Assembly (NCBI GenBank): GCA_017446125.1
Contig: JAFSRL010000085.1
Span: 1 to 7,884, forward strand
Source: Lachnospiraceae bacterium
GTDB lineage: Bacteria > Bacillota > Clostridia > Lachnospirales > Lachnospiraceae
Direction of reading: 5' to 3'
Length of the DNA stretch: 7,884 nucleotides
The position numbers and the translations under genes are program-made. Shown in pieces: positions 1 through 5,709 of the stretch. The notes under the pieces are model-generated. The model was not told the origin of the DNA. It did no database searches and saw only the letters and a list, made by a program, of their open reading frames with translations. How positions within the stretch are numbered: the first letter of the stretch is position 1; every line of letters starts with the position of its first letter.

Positions 1-998
1 ATACGGAACGCATTGCCGGACTCGTGCTTTTGACGGATGCAGAAAGGTCCCACACCGTACTGCTTGCAAAGTCACTTTCGATTCCCGTGCTGTTGTGTGA
101 GGAAGATAATAAGATTGATTGCGATACAAGCTGTGCGCTTTTGGATGCGGAAACGGGGTGCCTCACCCTTGACGCAAATGAAGAGGACATCAAAGACGCG
201 CAAAGAAGAATGGAAGCAAAGGAACGCGCACACCTTCCGGAACAGCCGGCGGACAATTCGTTGGCAAACCTCTATGTCAATGTCAACACCATGCAGGAAT
301 CCTTTGATGACAGGGCGGCATTATTCTGCGGGATTGGTCTTTTGCGGACGGAGTTTTTGTTTGCGTCGCAATCCGGCAACGTCACGGAAGAGGAACAGAT
401 GTCGGCGTATGGCAGGATACTGAAAGCTTTTTCGCCAAAGCCCGTGACCATACGGATTTTTGACACACATGCAGAAAAGAGAAACGACGATGTGACGGAT
501 GCAATCATTGAGACGCAGCTGCGGGCTCTCATACGTGCGTCCGTAAACGGCAGCCTGACCATCCTCATTCCCATGGTGAAGACATCGAAAGAGGTGCAGG
601 CGTGGAAGCAGCGCTTAGCCCTGACGCACGAAGCGTTAAACAAAGAAGGCATCACAGGCGGCACATACCGCTTTGGCGTGATGATTGAAACCCCTGAGGC
701 GGTTTCGCAAATCGATGAGATCGTACACTGCGTTGATGCGATTTCCATCGGCTCCAACGACCTTTTGCGCGCACTGGAAGGGCTGGGGGAAGCTGCAGGC
801 AATCAGGATGCGGCACTGATGGAAATGATCAAACAAATCGTGCGCGCCGCAAACGCACACGAAATCCCCGTTTGTTTGTGCGGCGACCTTGCCACGGATG
901 AGAATCAAACGCAGGTGCTTCTTAAGGCGGGCGTTGCGAACCTTTCCGTTCCGGTGCAGTATCTTCTGCGCACGCGAAATATTTCGGCAGATTATTAA
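1..998 (+). CDS. ptsI: PTS enzyme I-like phosphoenolpyruvate-protein phosphotransferase, 5' end missing
   Basis: Enzyme I takes phosphate from phosphoenolpyruvate and passes it to HPr in the cytoplasm. The frame is open from base 3, so the gene begins outside the window; the N-terminal HPr-binding part is missing. Residues here are counted from the GTG at base 24, which is only a convenient in-frame codon. Family landmarks are visible: phospho-His H10 in ERSHTVLLAKSLSIP, GIGLLRTEF with R108, R144 in VTIRIFD, TQLRALIRAS at 164-173, the metal ligand E222 in GVMIETPEA, SIGSNDLL with N245/D246, and active Cys C286 in CLCGDLATD. It is unusual: the GG before the phospho-His motif, the GGDK motif, the segment around NPxLGxRAIR and the region with the late PEP-binding Arg (YTxxxDR...YQP) are altered or missing. 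It could be a degenerate paralogue or a specialised enzyme I rather than the main one. The family call is firm; normal activity is not. Confidence 0.88.
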   Translation, partial: TERIAGLVLLTDAERSHTVLLAKSLSIPVLLCEEDNKIDCDTSCALLDAETGCLTLDANEEDIKDAQRRMEAKERAHLPEQPADNSLANLYVNVNTMQESFDDRAALFCGIGLLRTEFLFASQSGNVTEEEQMSAYGRILKAFSPKPVTIRIFDTHAEKRNDDVTDAIIETQLRALIRASVNGSLTILIPMVKTSKEVQAWKQRLALTHEALNKEGITGGTYRFGVMIETPEAVSQIDEIVHCVDAISIGSNDLLRALEGLGEAAGNQDAALMEMIKQIVRAANAHEIPVCLCGDLATDENQTQVLLKAGVANLSVPVQYLLRTRNISADY

Positions 999-1185
999 TT
1001 GATTTTATCTTGCGATTATGCTTATACCATTTTCCGCTAGCCTCGCGTTTTCGATATTTGCTAATCATGGAATAGCTTGTCGTTAATGCAATCCCTTTCC
1101 ACCGGGCGAATTCTGCCACTGTCATACCGGATTTTTTAAATTCAGCGTACAATGCAGCCCAGTCTTGAATTCCCTTATTGTTCAT
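922..1185 (-). CDS. Small HTH / IS-accessory-like ORF, probable mobile-element remnant
   Basis: This is an 87-residue reading frame on the minus strand. It has a textbook ribosome site: AGGAGG seven bases before the ATG (start codon at 1183-1185). Residues 9-46 (WAALYAEFKKSGMTVAEFAR onward to KYRKRE) have the layout of the short HTH proteins of IS66-type elements: a Trp, the SGMT turn, then a second helix and a basic tail. That likeness is judged by eye and is weak. The last 25 or so residues are antisense to the end of the enzyme I gene and do not look like a natural protein end. This suggests that only the 5' portion of an inserted gene survives and that translation now runs into host sequence. 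No terminal inverted repeat or target duplication was found. It could also be a free-standing DNA-binding protein, or not expressed. Confidence 0.4.
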   Translation of the reverse strand: MNNKGIQDWAALYAEFKKSGMTVAEFARWKGIALTTSYSMISKYRKREASGKWYKHNRKIKSINNLPKYFACAEDTAPERKGSQRPP

Positions 1186-1206
1186 GTCCTGACCTCCTGC
1201 TATAAT
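1178..1206 (+). promoter_or_regulatory. Candidate promoter for the AT-rich cassette
   Basis: A perfect TATAAT lies at 1201-1206 and TTGTTC at 1178-1183, with a 17-base spacer. The -35 matches the consensus at three of six positions. Transcription would begin near 1213, which is downstream of the ATG at 1208 and supports 1286 as the real start of the first cassette gene. The -35 overlaps the start codon of the minus-strand ORF, so the two would conflict. Confidence 0.4.
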
Positions 1207-1285
1207 TATGGGAGATCATCTATGGGATTTAAAGTGTGTAGATTATGAGACGCTTACCAGAACAAGAATCGTGTGGTGGTCCGGT

Positions 1286-2089
1286 ATGAAGAGGTCATAC
1301 GACGATTTCATAAAGAAACACATTGAAGCACCCTTAAAAAAAGAAGGATTTAAACGTATTCCATTTCATAAAAAAAGATATGAGATACATGGATGGGTTT
1401 ATTTTCGTATAAAAAATGAAATCAAGCAAGACATTGCGATTGTTATATCTGGTGAAGATGAGACCTATTTATCCGTATCTACTTATAATGCCATTAATAA
1501 CGGCAAAAGATATGTGTTTGTAACTATCGAAGACTTTACGGACGCTGTGTTATTGATTAAACGTCACATTGTTGAAGAGTTACTTCCGGAATTAGATCGG
1601 ATTGCAAATAATACGGAGATTATTAAAAGACAACATGAATTGTTTTTTTCACAAAACTATGAACAGATACTTACACAGTTTTTTAGTAAAAACCCCCTTG
1701 CTAAGAAGTATTCTTTAGTCGAACAATGCAGATTTCTGGATGATTGCATTGAAAATAGCAAGCAAATTCAGTTTTGTGATGCCTTGGATGATTTATACGG
1801 GATGGCCGCCTATTACTGCTATATTTTGTTACAATGCAGTAATACGTATTTGGAACGTGACGAAAAACAATCACGATTGGTGGTAGTTCGTAAAGTGCCG
1901 GAAACAGGCTTGTGTTACAAGCGTTTTCCCCTTGTTCATATCAGTAAGATGTGGGCAAACAGGAAGGTTACTTTCCATACAGTTCAGTTCCTGAAATACT
2001 TTTTGACAAATCCTGAAATAATGAAAGATGATGAGATAAGAGGTGAATTGGTTAAAATTGGTGAATTTGACCCAAGTAAAGGGTATTGA
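1286..2089 (+). CDS. Hypothetical protein, first gene of AT-rich cassette
   Basis: I do not recognise this protein. The ATG at 1286 gives 267 residues. It is preceded by GGTGG with a six-base gap and follows the candidate promoter, so I prefer it to the in-frame ATG at 1208, which has no ribosome site. The N-terminus (MKRSYDDFIKKHIEAPLKKE then GFKR) is an amphipathic helix followed by alternating hydrophobic strands up to about residue 75. This loosely resembles the DUF4304 type of layout (helix, GF, basic strand), but I would not assign it. Residues 80-115 and 140-200 look helical, with a Cys- and Tyr-rich stretch (YGMAAYYCYILLQCSN). There is no signal peptide, membrane span or catalytic motif, so it is probably cytosolic. 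The next gene begins two bases after its stop, implying co-transcription. Base composition is much more AT-rich than in ptsI or infC, suggesting transfer. Confidence 0.75.
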   Translation: MKRSYDDFIKKHIEAPLKKEGFKRIPFHKKRYEIHGWVYFRIKNEIKQDIAIVISGEDETYLSVSTYNAINNGKRYVFVTIEDFTDAVLLIKRHIVEELLPELDRIANNTEIIKRQHELFFSQNYEQILTQFFSKNPLAKKYSLVEQCRFLDDCIENSKQIQFCDALDDLYGMAAYYCYILLQCSNTYLERDEKQSRLVVVRKVPETGLCYKRFPLVHISKMWANRKVTFHTVQFLKYFLTNPEIMKDDEIRGELVKIGEFDPSKGY

Positions 2090-2091
2090 CT

Positions 2092-2814
2092 ATGTCGAAA
2101 CAGAATATCAATAAAATGATGGAAAGCTTAACTGCTTTGTTTAATGAAAATGGTTATTATGTTGAATCGTTTGATGAAAACCAGTGTGTATTTGCGACAG
2201 ATGATCACAGTATATGTATAACGTTAAAAAACACGTTTCCCGGCTTTTTTTTCTATGATACTGCTATGCGTCGTTCATTCCGAATCTCCCTTGAACCGGA
2301 TGCAAAGGATCAGGAACAAAGTATTATAAGTATGAAGCAAAGAGTCCTTCAGTCAAAAAACGTTGAGACATTTATCGAGCGCATTCGTCCGGTACTTGAA
2401 TATCTTTTTTTATTAACAAGGCAAGTACAATCAAATGATGTAGAGGATTATCCGTCTATAGAAAGTGAATATAAACTGTACTCTAAATATAAAGAATTTG
2501 AGAAGGAATTTCACTCATTATTCCCTGACTTTATATTTATTGACAAAGAAGAGAGAGTTAATAGGATCATTACATTTGTAAAAAGGATACAAGGAACGAT
2601 TGATAGAGAAAGTCTGCTATTTGTTTTGGCTGCCGGGATGGGATATTATAAGCGAAATAAAGAATCTTTGAGCTATGATTGGACGCCTCAGAATCACTGT
2701 GTTTTGGTTACGAAGGAAGGAGAAGTGAAGGATATGCCATTAGTAAAAGCATACGCTGTAATTCAAAGTACTTGTGAGAATGAACTTAGAATGATGTTGC
2801 AAAGTGAGTTATAG
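2092..2814 (+). CDS. Hypothetical protein, second gene of AT-rich cassette
   Basis: I do not recognise this protein. The ATG at 2092 gives 240 residues and has AAAGGG eight bases upstream, spanning the end of the previous gene. A TTG at 2086 overlaps that gene's stop but fits the ribosome site less well. The protein opens with a helix ending in NENGYYVESF, then short strands including a SICITLKNT strand, then a long charged helical region (residues about 78-110). The C-terminal half is helical with FVLAAGMGYYKRNKE around 180-194. There is no signal peptide, membrane span or known catalytic motif. The overall order (helix, Gly-aromatic turn, strands, paired helices, AA...YY helix) resembles that of the upstream gene, so they may be distant paralogues; this is an impression only. 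It shares the AT-rich composition of its neighbour and is likely in the same operon. Confidence 0.75.
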   Translation: MSKQNINKMMESLTALFNENGYYVESFDENQCVFATDDHSICITLKNTFPGFFFYDTAMRRSFRISLEPDAKDQEQSIISMKQRVLQSKNVETFIERIRPVLEYLFLLTRQVQSNDVEDYPSIESEYKLYSKYKEFEKEFHSLFPDFIFIDKEERVNRIITFVKRIQGTIDRESLLFVLAAGMGYYKRNKESLSYDWTPQNHCVLVTKEGEVKDMPLVKAYAVIQSTCENELRMMLQSEL

Positions 2815-2841
2815 CGCAATTTTACTTGGGCGAGAAGTTGA

Positions 2842-3327
2842 ATGAGATTAAAGCAAAGTATTATAAGTATTATCAAAGCTGTAAATAAGCTGAACACGAT
2901 AGTTGCAGCAGTTTTAATAATGATAATATCTGTTTCATGTCAAGCCGGCAATAGTGATAGTAACGGTATGACTTATAAAGTGGAAGAAGCTGGGTTCTCC
3001 TATCTTGAGGAGGAAACCAACGATGTGATTTACTACGCATACATCACGGTTACAAATGATTCAAAACTTAAACGGAGAATTGAATTCCATGCGAGTTCAA
3101 ATGAAGACTTTCGCTCCGGTTTTATAAAAAATGAATACCTTATAACAAAAGAAGTTAAACGTATAGATGGTGGTGAAGAGTCAGTTGTGCCTCTTGATTC
3201 CGTCTGGATTACTCCGGGGGAATCATTGTTATTTCAATTAATATGTGTTGGTGAGTATGGGGGGAATGGAAAAATCATGAGACATGGTCCTCAAAAAATT
3301 GTAGTCAGCATTGTAGAGTCGATATAG
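2842..3327 (+). CDS. Putative small lipoprotein or secreted beta-rich protein
   Basis: This 161-residue protein is probably exported. It has a basic N-terminus (MRLKQSIISIIKAVNKLNT), a hydrophobic core at about residues 20-32 (IVAAVLIMIISVS) and a Cys at 33. The SVSC sequence is a poor lipobox because -3 is Ser, so lipid attachment is possible but not secure. The mature part is mostly alternating strands (YYAYITVTNDSKLKRRIEF, then a SLLFQLICVGEY strand) in the style of small extracytoplasmic Ig-like or beta-sandwich lipoproteins. No family was recognised. It starts 27 bases after the previous stop. There is no strong ribosome site; GAGAAG a few bases upstream is weak, so expression may depend on the genes before it. 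It shares the AT-rich base composition of the cassette. A 17-base segment in its signal region repeats one in the gene before it. Confidence 0.65.
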   Translation: MRLKQSIISIIKAVNKLNTIVAAVLIMIISVSCQAGNSDSNGMTYKVEEAGFSYLEEETNDVIYYAYITVTNDSKLKRRIEFHASSNEDFRSGFIKNEYLITKEVKRIDGGEESVVPLDSVWITPGESLLFQLICVGEYGGNGKIMRHGPQKIVVSIVESI

Positions 3328-3504
3328 TATAATAGAGATTGGTTTTATTCTCATATGGGTTGGCAGTTATTCTGGAAGTGATTTCTTCTATGCAACAATC
3401 GATGATATAGCTTTATATAATAGCTTTATAAAATCGAACAACATCGATTCAAATATAAGTAAAATTCATTTCGACTCACACAGATGCGAATGCGAATGCT
3501 TCAT
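3328..3504. other. Gene-free AT-rich stretch at the right edge of the cassette
   Basis: No credible gene starts here. An 11-base direct repeat, ATAGCTTTATA, occurs at 3407-3417 and 3420-3430, and TGCGAA is repeated in tandem at 3485-3499. Frame 2 on the + strand is open from 3316 to 3505 without an ATG and may be the tail of a decayed gene. No terminator hairpin was found after the lipoprotein gene. AT-rich composition ends near the infC promoter, which marks the approximate cassette border. Confidence 0.4.
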
Positions 3505-3533
3505 TTGACATAAGGACCGAACTGTGATAGGAT
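3505..3533 (+). promoter_or_regulatory. infC operon promoter
   Basis: A perfect TTGACA at 3505-3510 is followed, after 17 bases, by TAGGAT at 3528-3533. TG at 3525-3526 forms an extended -10. This is a strong vegetative (sigma-A type) promoter. It would start transcription near 3540 and give a leader of roughly 130 bases before infC. Confidence 0.75.
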
Positions 3534-3539
3534 ATATCA

Positions 3540-3658
3540 GTATTTGACAGCAAGCAGAGCATTTGCTCTCACCCTGCGACAATTGCGTTTCAGGCGTTCA
3601 AGGTCAGTTGGATTCGTAGTGAATGTGCTGCTGTTGTCGCGACACATTCATTTTTTTT
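3540..3658 (+). promoter_or_regulatory. L20-leader-like attenuator upstream of infC
   Basis: The transcribed leader between the promoter and the infC ribosome site contains competing RNA structures. AGAGC (3556-3560) pairs with GCTCT (3565-3569). GCGACAA (3576-3582) is the exact complement of TTGTCGC (3634-3640), and that pairing would break the terminator hairpin at 3621-3649. ATTC (3612-3615) can also pair with GAAT (3621-3624) across GTAGT, competing with the terminator's 5' arm. In Bacillota the infC-rpmI-rplT operon is known to be controlled by L20 binding its leader and favouring termination. Position and layout fit that system, but I cannot confirm a match to the family model by eye. 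Confidence 0.55.
3621..3658 (+). terminator. Intrinsic terminator in infC leader
   Basis: GAATGTG (3621-3627) pairs with CACATTC (3643-3649), and eight Ts follow at 3651-3658. The stem encloses TGTCGCGACA, itself self-complementary. The T run abuts the GAGGAGG ribosome site of infC, so the hairpin sits exactly where it can decide whether the operon is transcribed. Confidence 0.65.
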
Positions 3659-3673
3659 GAGGAGGATACGGCT

Positions 3674-4186
3674 ATCGCTAACGACTTATTTATCAATGAG
3701 CAGATCCGTGACAAGGAAGTGCGCGTGATCGGTGTGGACGGTGAGCAGCTTGGTGTCATGGACATCAAGGAGGCATTGCGGCTTGCGGATGAGGCGGGTG
3801 TCGATCTCGTCAAGATTGCGCCGCAGGCGAAACCGCCGGTGTGCAAGATTGTTGACTACGGCAAGTTCAAGTACGACCAGTTGCGCAAGCAGAAGGAAGC
3901 GAAGAAAAAACAGCGCACCGTTGAGATTAAGGAGATCCGCCTTTCCCCCAACATCGACAAGAATGACCTGAATACAAAGGTAGCGGCTGCGAGGAAGTTT
4001 TTGTCGAAGGGGAATCGCGTGAAGATCACACTCAGGTTCCGCGGACGCGAGATGGCGCACATGGGCGCGAGCGTACATATCCTGACGGATTTCGCGGAAG
4101 AGCTTGCGGACATCGCGACCGTGGAGAAACAGCCGAAGGTCGAGGGACGCACCATGACCATGTTCCTCGCTGAGAAAAAACAATAA
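3674..4186 (+). CDS. infC: Translation initiation factor IF-3, ATC start
   Basis: IF3 binds the 30S ribosomal subunit, blocks 50S joining and checks the start codon and initiator tRNA. The 170-residue product has the usual length and two domains. The N-domain (residues 1 to about 75) starts ANDLFINEQIRDKEVRVIG and ends in the family signature VCKIVDYGKFKYDQLRK. A Lys-rich linker (KEAKKKQR) follows. The C-domain runs from KEIRLSPNIDKNDL to the end, with RGREMAHMG. The start is ATC at 3674, eight bases after GAGGAGG (3659-3665); no ATG, GTG or TTG lies in the right place. A GTG at 3623 would add 17 unnatural residues and begin inside the terminator stem. IF3 genes commonly start with AUU, AUA or AUC, letting IF3 repress its own translation. 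It heads the operon with rpmI and rplT. Confidence 0.95.
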   Translation: MANDLFINEQIRDKEVRVIGVDGEQLGVMDIKEALRLADEAGVDLVKIAPQAKPPVCKIVDYGKFKYDQLRKQKEAKKKQRTVEIKEIRLSPNIDKNDLNTKVAAARKFLSKGNRVKITLRFRGREMAHMGASVHILTDFAEELADIATVEKQPKVEGRTMTMFLAEKKQ

Positions 4187-4204
4187 AGTGGAAGGAGTAA
4201 CAAA

Positions 4205-4402
4205 ATGCAGAAGATGAAGACGAAAAAGTCCGCCGCAAAACGGTTCAAAGTGACGGGCACAGGCAAGTTAGTAAGAAACAAGGCGTACAAGCGCCACATC
4301 TTAACCAAGAAATCGACAAAGCGTAAGCGCGGTCTGCGCCATGCGGGTCTTGTGGACGAAACGCAGGTTAAGACAATGAAGAGAATCATGCCGTACGCAT
4401 AA
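4205..4402 (+). CDS. rpmI: 50S ribosomal protein L35
   Basis: L35 is a small basic protein of the large ribosomal subunit. The 65-residue product has the normal family length and pattern: MQKMKTKKSAAKRFKVTGTG at the start, the KLVRNKAYKRHILTKKS core and the KRKRGLR...K.MKRIMPYA end. The usual second residue is Pro; here it is Gln. AAGGAG sits a few bases upstream of the ATG. It lies 18 bases after infC and 25 before rplT, the standard infC-rpmI-rplT order, and should share the infC promoter and leader control. Confidence 0.96.
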   Translation: MQKMKTKKSAAKRFKVTGTGKLVRNKAYKRHILTKKSTKRKRGLRHAGLVDETQVKTMKRIMPYA

Positions 4403-4427
4403 GGTTTTGAGTTAGGAGGAAACAAAG

Positions 4428-4784
4428 ATGGCGAGAATCAAAGGCGCATTGGGCGCAAGAAAAAGACATAAGAGAGTGTTAAAGCTGGCGAAGGGCTACA
4501 GAGGCGCCAGAAGTAAGCAGTACCGTATTGCGAAGCAGTCTGTCATGCGCGCGTTGACGAGCGCGTTTGCGGGCCGCAAGCAGAAGAAGCGTGACATGAG
4601 ATCCCTTTGGATCACACGTATCAATGCGGCAGCACGTTTGAACGGGATGTCCTACAGCAAGCTGATGCATGGCTTGAAGCTTGCGGGTGTGGATGTCAAC
4701 CGCAAGATGCTTGCGGAGATGGCGGTTTCCGACGCGGACGGGTTCAAGTCCTTAACCGACATCGCGAAGGAGAAGATTGCGTAA
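4428..4784 (+). CDS. rplT: 50S ribosomal protein L20
   Basis: L20 binds 23S rRNA early in assembly of the large subunit and, in Bacillota, represses its own operon by binding the leader. The 118-residue product has the expected length and sequence: a highly basic N-terminal tail (MARIKGALGARKRHKRVLKL), AKGYRGARSKQYRIAKQSVM, AGRKQKKRDMRSLWITRINA and the C-terminal MSYSKLMHGLKLAGVDVNRK region. AGGAGG lies eight bases before the ATG. Its last eight bases overlap the TTG start of the next gene, so translation of that gene is probably coupled. A leader structure suited to L20 control is seen upstream of infC. Confidence 0.97.
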   Translation: MARIKGALGARKRHKRVLKLAKGYRGARSKQYRIAKQSVMRALTSAFAGRKQKKRDMRSLWITRINAAARLNGMSYSKLMHGLKLAGVDVNRKMLAEMAVSDADGFKSLTDIAKEKIA

Positions 4785-5643
4785 CCGGTTTCCGGTATTA
4801 TTGCTTTCCTTCGTATTGCTTGTGACTGTGGCGGCAAGCCTGTTTTTGGTATATGCGAACACGGTGAATCCGGGAATTACAAGCACGCCACAGAATGTGA
4901 GTGTTCAGGAAGATGCCTCATCAGATGCGGAGACTGCCGCGTCTGATGAGGCGTCTTTGGTTGCGGACACCGGAACGAGCGCGGACGCGACCGTGTACGC
5001 TTCCGTACCGGACGTTGTTGCGGCAAGGTCCTCGACGGCAACGGCGGTCGTGGGACAGCTTCCCAGAGAGCTTCCCGTGGATGAAGGGAGCGAGGGCGCA
5101 ACGAACGATGCAACAAAGGCGGTCACTTTGGTCGACCTTGATGCATTGCGCGCGGAACGGGAAGCGCAGGCAGGTGCGCAGGCGCATCATTTCACCTCCG
5201 TATCCGTGGTGCCGCCGGATTCCGGCATCACCTATGATGATATCTGGCGTCAGTTTGAAACACAGGGCAGCACGTACCGGTATGATGCGGCATACGACCT
5301 GGTTGAGCAGGACGCAAATTCCCTGGTGGATGCGGTCTTTGTGGAAATGACCCGCTTGCAGGCGGGAAACGGTGACGCGGAAGCGCTTGCCGGTTACATT
5401 GCGGATTTGGAGACCGTGGATGTCAGCGCGTTTTCGACGAGCGAAAAGCTTGTCATCAAACGCAGCTCGTATTTCTTGGACTGGCAGAATGTCTGTGTCG
5501 CCAGCTATGCGGAGCAGTTCTTGAACGCGTATGACAGACAGGACACCGCGACCATGAACACCATGATGCAGAGCGTGCGGAACGTTTACGCGGAGATGGC
5601 GTACGAGACGGATGTCCGTTTTCAGGTCGTTAACGCATATTGA
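4777..5643 (+). CDS. Secreted or membrane-anchored protein of unknown function, TTG start
   Basis: I do not recognise this 288-residue protein. The start is inferred as TTG at 4777, inside the last codons of rplT; AAGGAG at 4767-4772 lies four bases before it, which is rather close. This start leaves RNR in front of a hydrophobic stretch at residues 6-26 (a PVLLLSFVLLVTVAASLFL core), giving a good signal peptide or anchor. VYA followed by N at about 28 could be a signal peptidase I site. Residues 35-110 are a low-complexity Ala/Ser/Asp/Glu/Thr linker, typical of extracellular spacers. Residues about 115-150 form a short charged segment, and 150-288 look like a helical domain (ITYDDIWRQFETQG, then SLVDAVFVEMTRLQAGNGDA). 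No catalytic motif was seen and there is one Cys. It is an unusual fourth member of an infC-rpmI-rplT operon. It ends before a terminator. Confidence 0.78.
   Translation: MRNRFPVLLLSFVLLVTVAASLFLVYANTVNPGITSTPQNVSVQEDASSDAETAASDEASLVADTGTSADATVYASVPDVVAARSSTATAVVGQLPRELPVDEGSEGATNDATKAVTLVDLDALRAEREAQAGAQAHHFTSVSVVPPDSGITYDDIWRQFETQGSTYRYDAAYDLVEQDANSLVDAVFVEMTRLQAGNGDAEALAGYIADLETVDVSAFSTSEKLVIKRSSYFLDWQNVCVASYAEQFLNAYDRQDTATMNTMMQSVRNVYAEMAYETDVRFQVVNAY
4910..4957 (+). repeat. Long inverted repeat inside a coding region
   Basis: Bases 4910-4930 are complementary to 4937-4957: 21 pairs, two of them G-U, with a six-base AGACTG loop. The core GCCTCATCAGA / TCTGATGAGGC is exact. It lies in the Ala/Ser/Asp-rich linker part of the 4777 gene, and the arms encode similar residues (DASSDA and ASDEAS). 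Only three Ts follow, so it is not a standard terminator. Confidence 0.85.
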
Positions 5644-5677
5644 GCTGTTGAAAGATAATGATGGTATCAAACGTTTG

Positions 5678-5709
5678 AAAGACCGCTTGACGGTCTTTTC
5701 TTTTTGTTT
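5678..5709 (+). terminator. Intrinsic terminator after the 4777-5643 gene
   Basis: AAAGACCG (5678-5685) pairs with CGGTCTTT (5691-5698) around a CTTGA loop, and a T-rich tract runs to 5710. It ends the operon that begins at infC. Its loop and 3' arm also hold the -35 element of the next promoter. Confidence 0.8.

Noticed and set aside
272..802. Minus-strand ORF of 176 codons inside ptsI
   Set aside because: It is antisense to a clear enzyme I frame, rich in Ser, Arg and Met as expected of a shadow, and matches no family.
1208..1285. Upstream 26-codon extension of the first cassette gene from ATG 1208
   Set aside because: There is no ribosome site, it probably lies before the transcription start, and its residues look unnatural compared with the helix starting at 1286.
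3407..3499. Short direct repeats (ATAGCTTTATA twice; TGCGAA tandem)
   Set aside because: Only two copies each, without regular spacers, so this is not a CRISPR array or iteron set.
3856..4425. Minus-strand ORF of 189 codons across infC and rpmI
   Set aside because: It is antisense to two certain genes; Phe/Ser-rich shadow sequence caused by Lys codons on the other strand.
4921..5670. Minus-strand ORF of 249 codons
   Set aside because: It is nearly as long as the gene on the + strand, but is Arg/His/Ile-rich antisense with no ribosome site or export signal. The + strand frame has a start overlap with rplT and a signal peptide.
5667..5678. TCAAACGTTTGA, a perfect 12-base palindrome
   Set aside because: It could be an operator half-set, but it lies upstream of the -35 and touches the terminator stem, and no regulator is suggested by it. 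A better operator is present at 5719-5740.
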